Origin: Azophilus sp965220835
GTDB taxonomy: Bacteria > Pseudomonadota > Gammaproteobacteria > Pseudomonadales > Azotimanducaceae
Direction: 5' to 3'
Length of the DNA: 64,000 nucleotides
NCBI GenBank assembly: GCA_965220835.1
Contig: OZ244842.1
Span: 3,906,001-3,970,000, forward strand
The position numbers were made by a program, and so were the translations under genes. Below are positions 61,279-64,000 of this stretch, in pieces. A model generated the notes under the pieces. It was not told where the DNA came from. It saw only the letters and a program-made list of their open reading frames with translations, and did no database searches. Each line of letters begins with the position of its first letter. Position 1 is the first letter of the stretch.

Positions 61279-63693
61279 TTACCCAGCCGCTCGCAAACGC
61301 CTGTCGCTGAGGTCAGCCCCAGCGGACTCCACCATGAGCAAGTGCTCCCGGTCGACGAAGCCGGGCTTGAACAGATAGACCAGCAGCGGCAGCACCACCA
61401 GCGCCACCACCATGTTGATGAGCATGATGATGACCAGCAGCAGGCCCATGTCGGCCAGGAACTTGAGCCCGGAAAGGAAGTACCAAGGCAGGATGCTGAG
61501 CAGCACAATGGTGGCGGTGAAGAAGATCGCCTTGCCGGTGGTGGCAACCGCCTTGCTGATGGCGTCGCCGTAGTGCTGGCTGTCCCGGTACTCTTCGCAG
61601 ATTCGGCTCAACAGGTAGATGCCGTAGTCGATGCCCACGCCGATGCCAATGGCGGCAATCGGCAGGGTGTTGACGTCCAGCCCGATGCCCATCATCACCA
61701 TCACCGCGGCGAGGAACAGGTTAGAGAGGTTCACCGGAATGAGCAGAATCAAGCCGGCTTGAATGGACCGGTAGGCGAAGCTGCAGGTCAGCAGGATGAC
61801 GACGTTGAGCGCCGCCAGGATGATCCACTGGTAGAAGTCCACGGTGTCATTGACGGACTGCTGCAACGCGATGGCGCCAGTGCCCAAGCGAATGCGGAAG
61901 TCATCGTGCTCCGCGCCCACCTCGTCGATGGCTGCCCGGGTCTGGGCAAGGGCCGTGTCCACTGTTTCCTGCTTGTTGTCCTTGTACCAGAGCGAGACGG
62001 TGCCGTTCTTGAGCTCAAAGTCCGCCACATGGCTGTAGGCCTTGGTGCTGGCTCCCAGCAATAGGGCTCCGGCGGCGGCGTTCACCGAAACGTCGTCGTA
62101 ATCCAAGGGCGCCCACTTGGGGTTGCCGCCGCTGTACAGCCGATTGGCCTCCGGCAGGTAGTCAGCGAACGACAGGGTGGCCGCGGGAGGGTCAGGCTGG
62201 GACTCGATGGTGCGCTGCAAGGCGTTCATCGCCTTCACGGTTTCCGCCATCCTGACCACGCGCTGGTTCTCGTCCTTGCCCTCAAAGACGATCTCCAAGG
62301 TCATCAGGCCCGGGAAGTGGGCGTTGATCTGCCGCACCGCTTCGTTGTAGACCGAGTCCTCCCAAAGCAGGTTGCTGCCCTCCACCGGGTTGCCCACTCG
62401 GATTTGGGTCATCATGCCAAGCGAGAACACCGCCAGGACCAGCACGATGACGGTTGTGGGCCGGGCCCGGGGACCATGGCTGACCCGGCCGATGACGTTG
62501 AGGATCTTGAAGATGCGGTTGTGCACGCCGGCCCGCTCGTCGCCGCCGAGCAGGGCCTTGACGTTCTTGGGCTTGGGAAACAAGGACAGCAGTATGGGGC
62601 TGAGCCAAAGGTTGGCCGGCAGCAGGATCATTGCCCAGAAGCCGCAGAACAGGGCGAACCGCTCCATGACCGGAATCGGCGCCAAGGCGATCAGGAACAG
62701 GCCGGTGGCGTCCGTGACGATGCCCAGGGCACCCGGCGCCATCATCACGCCGAGCGCCTGTTCGGCGGCTTGGCGGCGGTCGCCCAGAACATGGTAGAGC
62801 TCGTAGTAGCGCTCTATGAACTGCACGCAGTGGCTGAACGAGCGGGCGATCAGCAGCAGCGGCACCACCATGATCAGCGGTTCGATGGGGTCCCCGATCC
62901 AGCCCACGAAGCCAAATCCCCAGACGGCGGCCACCGCGCTGACGATGATGGGGGTGAACACGCCCGGCACGTTGCGCATGTAGAACAGCAGCGACAGGAA
63001 GAGGGCGGCGGCAGTGATGCCGAAGATGCCCAGCATCTGCGCCTGGTAGGTGTAAACCCAGCCGGTGAGGATGGGCGCGCCGGCCACGTGAATGTCGTGC
63101 CTGGCATCGGTCTCCCGCTCCACCATGTCTTGGATGAACGCGAAGGTCTCGCCGAAGTCCAACAGCCGCTCGATGAAGGTGGCAGTGACCAGGGTGGCGG
63201 TCTCATCCTCGGAGATCAGAAACGCCTGCACGTTGGGGGCTTTGTCCACCCGGGACCGGAATTCGGCGATCTCCGCCGCAGTGGCCGGCGCCGCATCGCC
63301 CATCAGGGGCTTGGAGTCGATGCCGAAGGGCGTCGCTTCCGAGAACCGCGCCTTCTCCGTGGCGATGGACAGGATTTGGTCGTGGTCCACGGCCGGCGCC
63401 AAGTCGATGTCCCGGCTCAGGCGCCAGATCTTGGCCAGGGTGTCGGCATTGTAGATGTCGCCGTCCTTGACCTTGACCATCAGGGTCACGGTCAGGGGAT
63501 TGCCGAAGTTGGGGTGGTCCTTGAACGTCTCGACGAACGGATGGTTCTTGGGGAACAGGTCGGAAAAAATGGTGCGCAGTTCAACTTGGGGCAAGCCAGC
63601 GGCAAAGAACGCCGTCACCGCGCCCACCAAGGTGAACGCGAGCCAGCGCCGGCGAATGGTCGCCGCCGCTAGCCGATGCCTGAAACCGGCCAC
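61279..63693 (-). CDS. RND/MMPL-superfamily permease
   Basis: 804 aa with a probable GTG start at 63693. Two halves each have a leading helix, a large periplasmic loop and a block of about five helices. The first block contains ITAAALFLSLLFYMRNVPGVF, WGFGFVGWIGDPIEPLIMVVPLLLIARSFSHCVQFIERYYE; the second has LTCSFAYRSIQAGLILLIPVNLSNLFLAAVMVMMGIGLDVNTLPIAAIGIGVGIDYGIYLLSRI. These match the MMPL/HpnN-type RND proteins that export lipids and hopanoids, not the tripartite drug pumps. It heads the set of ten genes. Proton-driven transport of a hydrophobic molecule is likely; direction and cargo are unknown. Confidence 0.9.
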   Translation of the reverse strand: MAGFRHRLAAATIRRRWLAFTLVGAVTAFFAAGLPQVELRTIFSDLFPKNHPFVETFKDHPNFGNPLTVTLMVKVKDGDIYNADTLAKIWRLSRDIDLAPAVDHDQILSIATEKARFSEATPFGIDSKPLMGDAAPATAAEIAEFRSRVDKAPNVQAFLISEDETATLVTATFIERLLDFGETFAFIQDMVERETDARHDIHVAGAPILTGWVYTYQAQMLGIFGITAAALFLSLLFYMRNVPGVFTPIIVSAVAAVWGFGFVGWIGDPIEPLIMVVPLLLIARSFSHCVQFIERYYELYHVLGDRRQAAEQALGVMMAPGALGIVTDATGLFLIALAPIPVMERFALFCGFWAMILLPANLWLSPILLSLFPKPKNVKALLGGDERAGVHNRIFKILNVIGRVSHGPRARPTTVIVLVLAVFSLGMMTQIRVGNPVEGSNLLWEDSVYNEAVRQINAHFPGLMTLEIVFEGKDENQRVVRMAETVKAMNALQRTIESQPDPPAATLSFADYLPEANRLYSGGNPKWAPLDYDDVSVNAAAGALLLGASTKAYSHVADFELKNGTVSLWYKDNKQETVDTALAQTRAAIDEVGAEHDDFRIRLGTGAIALQQSVNDTVDFYQWIILAALNVVILLTCSFAYRSIQAGLILLIPVNLSNLFLAAVMVMMGIGLDVNTLPIAAIGIGVGIDYGIYLLSRICEEYRDSQHYGDAISKAVATTGKAIFFTATIVLLSILPWYFLSGLKFLADMGLLLVIIMLINMVVALVVLPLLVYLFKPGFVDREHLLMVESAGADLSDRRLRAAG

Positions 63694-63700
63694 CCGATAC

Positions 63701-63805
63701 CGCCTGCTCTCGTGCCGCCTGCTTTCATGCCGCCTGCGCTAACTCCGTCGGCTCTCATGCCGCCGGCTCTCATGCCGCCGGCTCTCATGCCGCCTGCTCT
63801 CATGA
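63701..63805. repeat. 15-bp minisatellite, seven units, directly upstream of the RND gene
   Basis: Seven consecutive 15-bp units with consensus CGCCGGCTCTCATGC cover 63701-63805; two (63761-63775 and 63776-63790) are identical. The array begins 7 bp before the GTG start of the permease gene, so it is its 5' leader. On the minus strand it reads as an MRAGG pentapeptide repeat in another frame. Changes in unit number would alter leader length. Confidence 0.9.
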
Positions 63806-64000
63806 ATGCCGCGCCCACTTGCCCATGCCTCTGCACTGGCACGCGCGCACCACCGGCCCGCAAGACGCGTTCGCATGCTTAGAGTAGGCTGGCATATCCC
63901 AAGTTGTCCCCCGAGAGCGATTGAGTAGGTTACTCGAAAGAACGAGCGACTCTATACGGGCGTTCAAATCAATACAAGCCAATGTAGCGGTTCCAGCAAT
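63806..64000. other. Upstream region of the RND operon, no gene seen
   Basis: 195 bp at the window edge. It probably carries the promoter of the minus-strand operon. It becomes AT-richer after 63885. No clear -35/-10 or operator was identified. Confidence 0.4.

Noticed and set aside
63701..63805. CRISPR array
   Set aside because: The 15-bp units are directly adjacent with no spacers, and no cas genes are present in the window.
63669..63863. Small minus-strand frame with MRAGG repeats (64 aa)
   Set aside because: It is what the 15-bp minisatellite gives in one frame and overlaps the start of the RND gene; no ribosome site was seen. Kept only as a possibility in the repeat finding.

Overview
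The window is GC-rich and gene-dense. It looks like chromosomal DNA of a gammaproteobacterium: the linked housekeeping genes pdxJ, an SH3-domain protein of the YgiM type, yciB, yciO, trpS, scpA, scpB and rluB sit in an order typical of that class. Two TonB-dependent receptors and many exported proteins confirm a Gram-negative envelope. The genus cannot be read from the sequence, and a marine or host-associated lifestyle would be a guess.

Region 1 (1-29 kb) is a catabolic region for a bulky, probably steroid- or terpenoid-like substrate. It holds three Rieske oxygenases, two FAD enzymes of the 3-ketosteroid dehydrogenase / fumarate-reductase flavoprotein type, an Old-Yellow-Enzyme, short-chain dehydrogenases, an amidohydrolase, an acetoacetate-decarboxylase-like protein, a tandem CoA-transferase, a zinc alcohol dehydrogenase and the two TonB receptors. 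One tight minus-strand run (16473 to 9389) reads receptor, decarboxylase-like, amidohydrolase, KstD-like, SDR, so uptake is linked to breakdown. No Rieske reductase or ferredoxin is present. At 2.1-3.5 kb two genes (SRPBCC and SDR) are decaying, with several short duplications. argS, a membrane-anchored cold-shock protein and an exported KatG lie inside this region.

Region 2 (29-39 kb) is mostly housekeeping: a periplasmic HtrA protease, tRNA-Gly(CCC), a cyclophilin, pdxJ, ygiM-like, yciB, yciO, trpS, scpA, scpB and rluB. A complete IS481-type element (33881-35118, 5-bp target duplication) sits in the last codons of yciO.

Region 3 (39-50.3 kb) is accessory. It contains an AraC/GlxA-type regulator, a BrnT/BrnA-like toxin-antitoxin pair, a dimethylglycine/sarcosine dehydrogenase, a four-gene set (ECF sigma, membrane protein with a dockerin-like loop, cohesin-like exported protein, VIT-VWA lipoprotein), an AAA-like/PD-(D/E)XK protein, and an intact plus a broken DUF3108 gene in AT-richer DNA.

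Region 4 (50.3-63.7 kb) is a ten-gene minus-strand set: RND/MMPL permease, Tat-exported DUF1329 protein, YCF48-like beta-propeller, DUF1302 outer-membrane protein, ExbB, two ExbD, a TM-anchored VWA protein in the place of TonB, a periplasmic repeat protein and a second DUF1329 protein. It reads as a trans-envelope machine, perhaps moving hydrophobic molecules, and is the best candidate here for an undescribed system. Short tandem repeats mark both its start and its middle.
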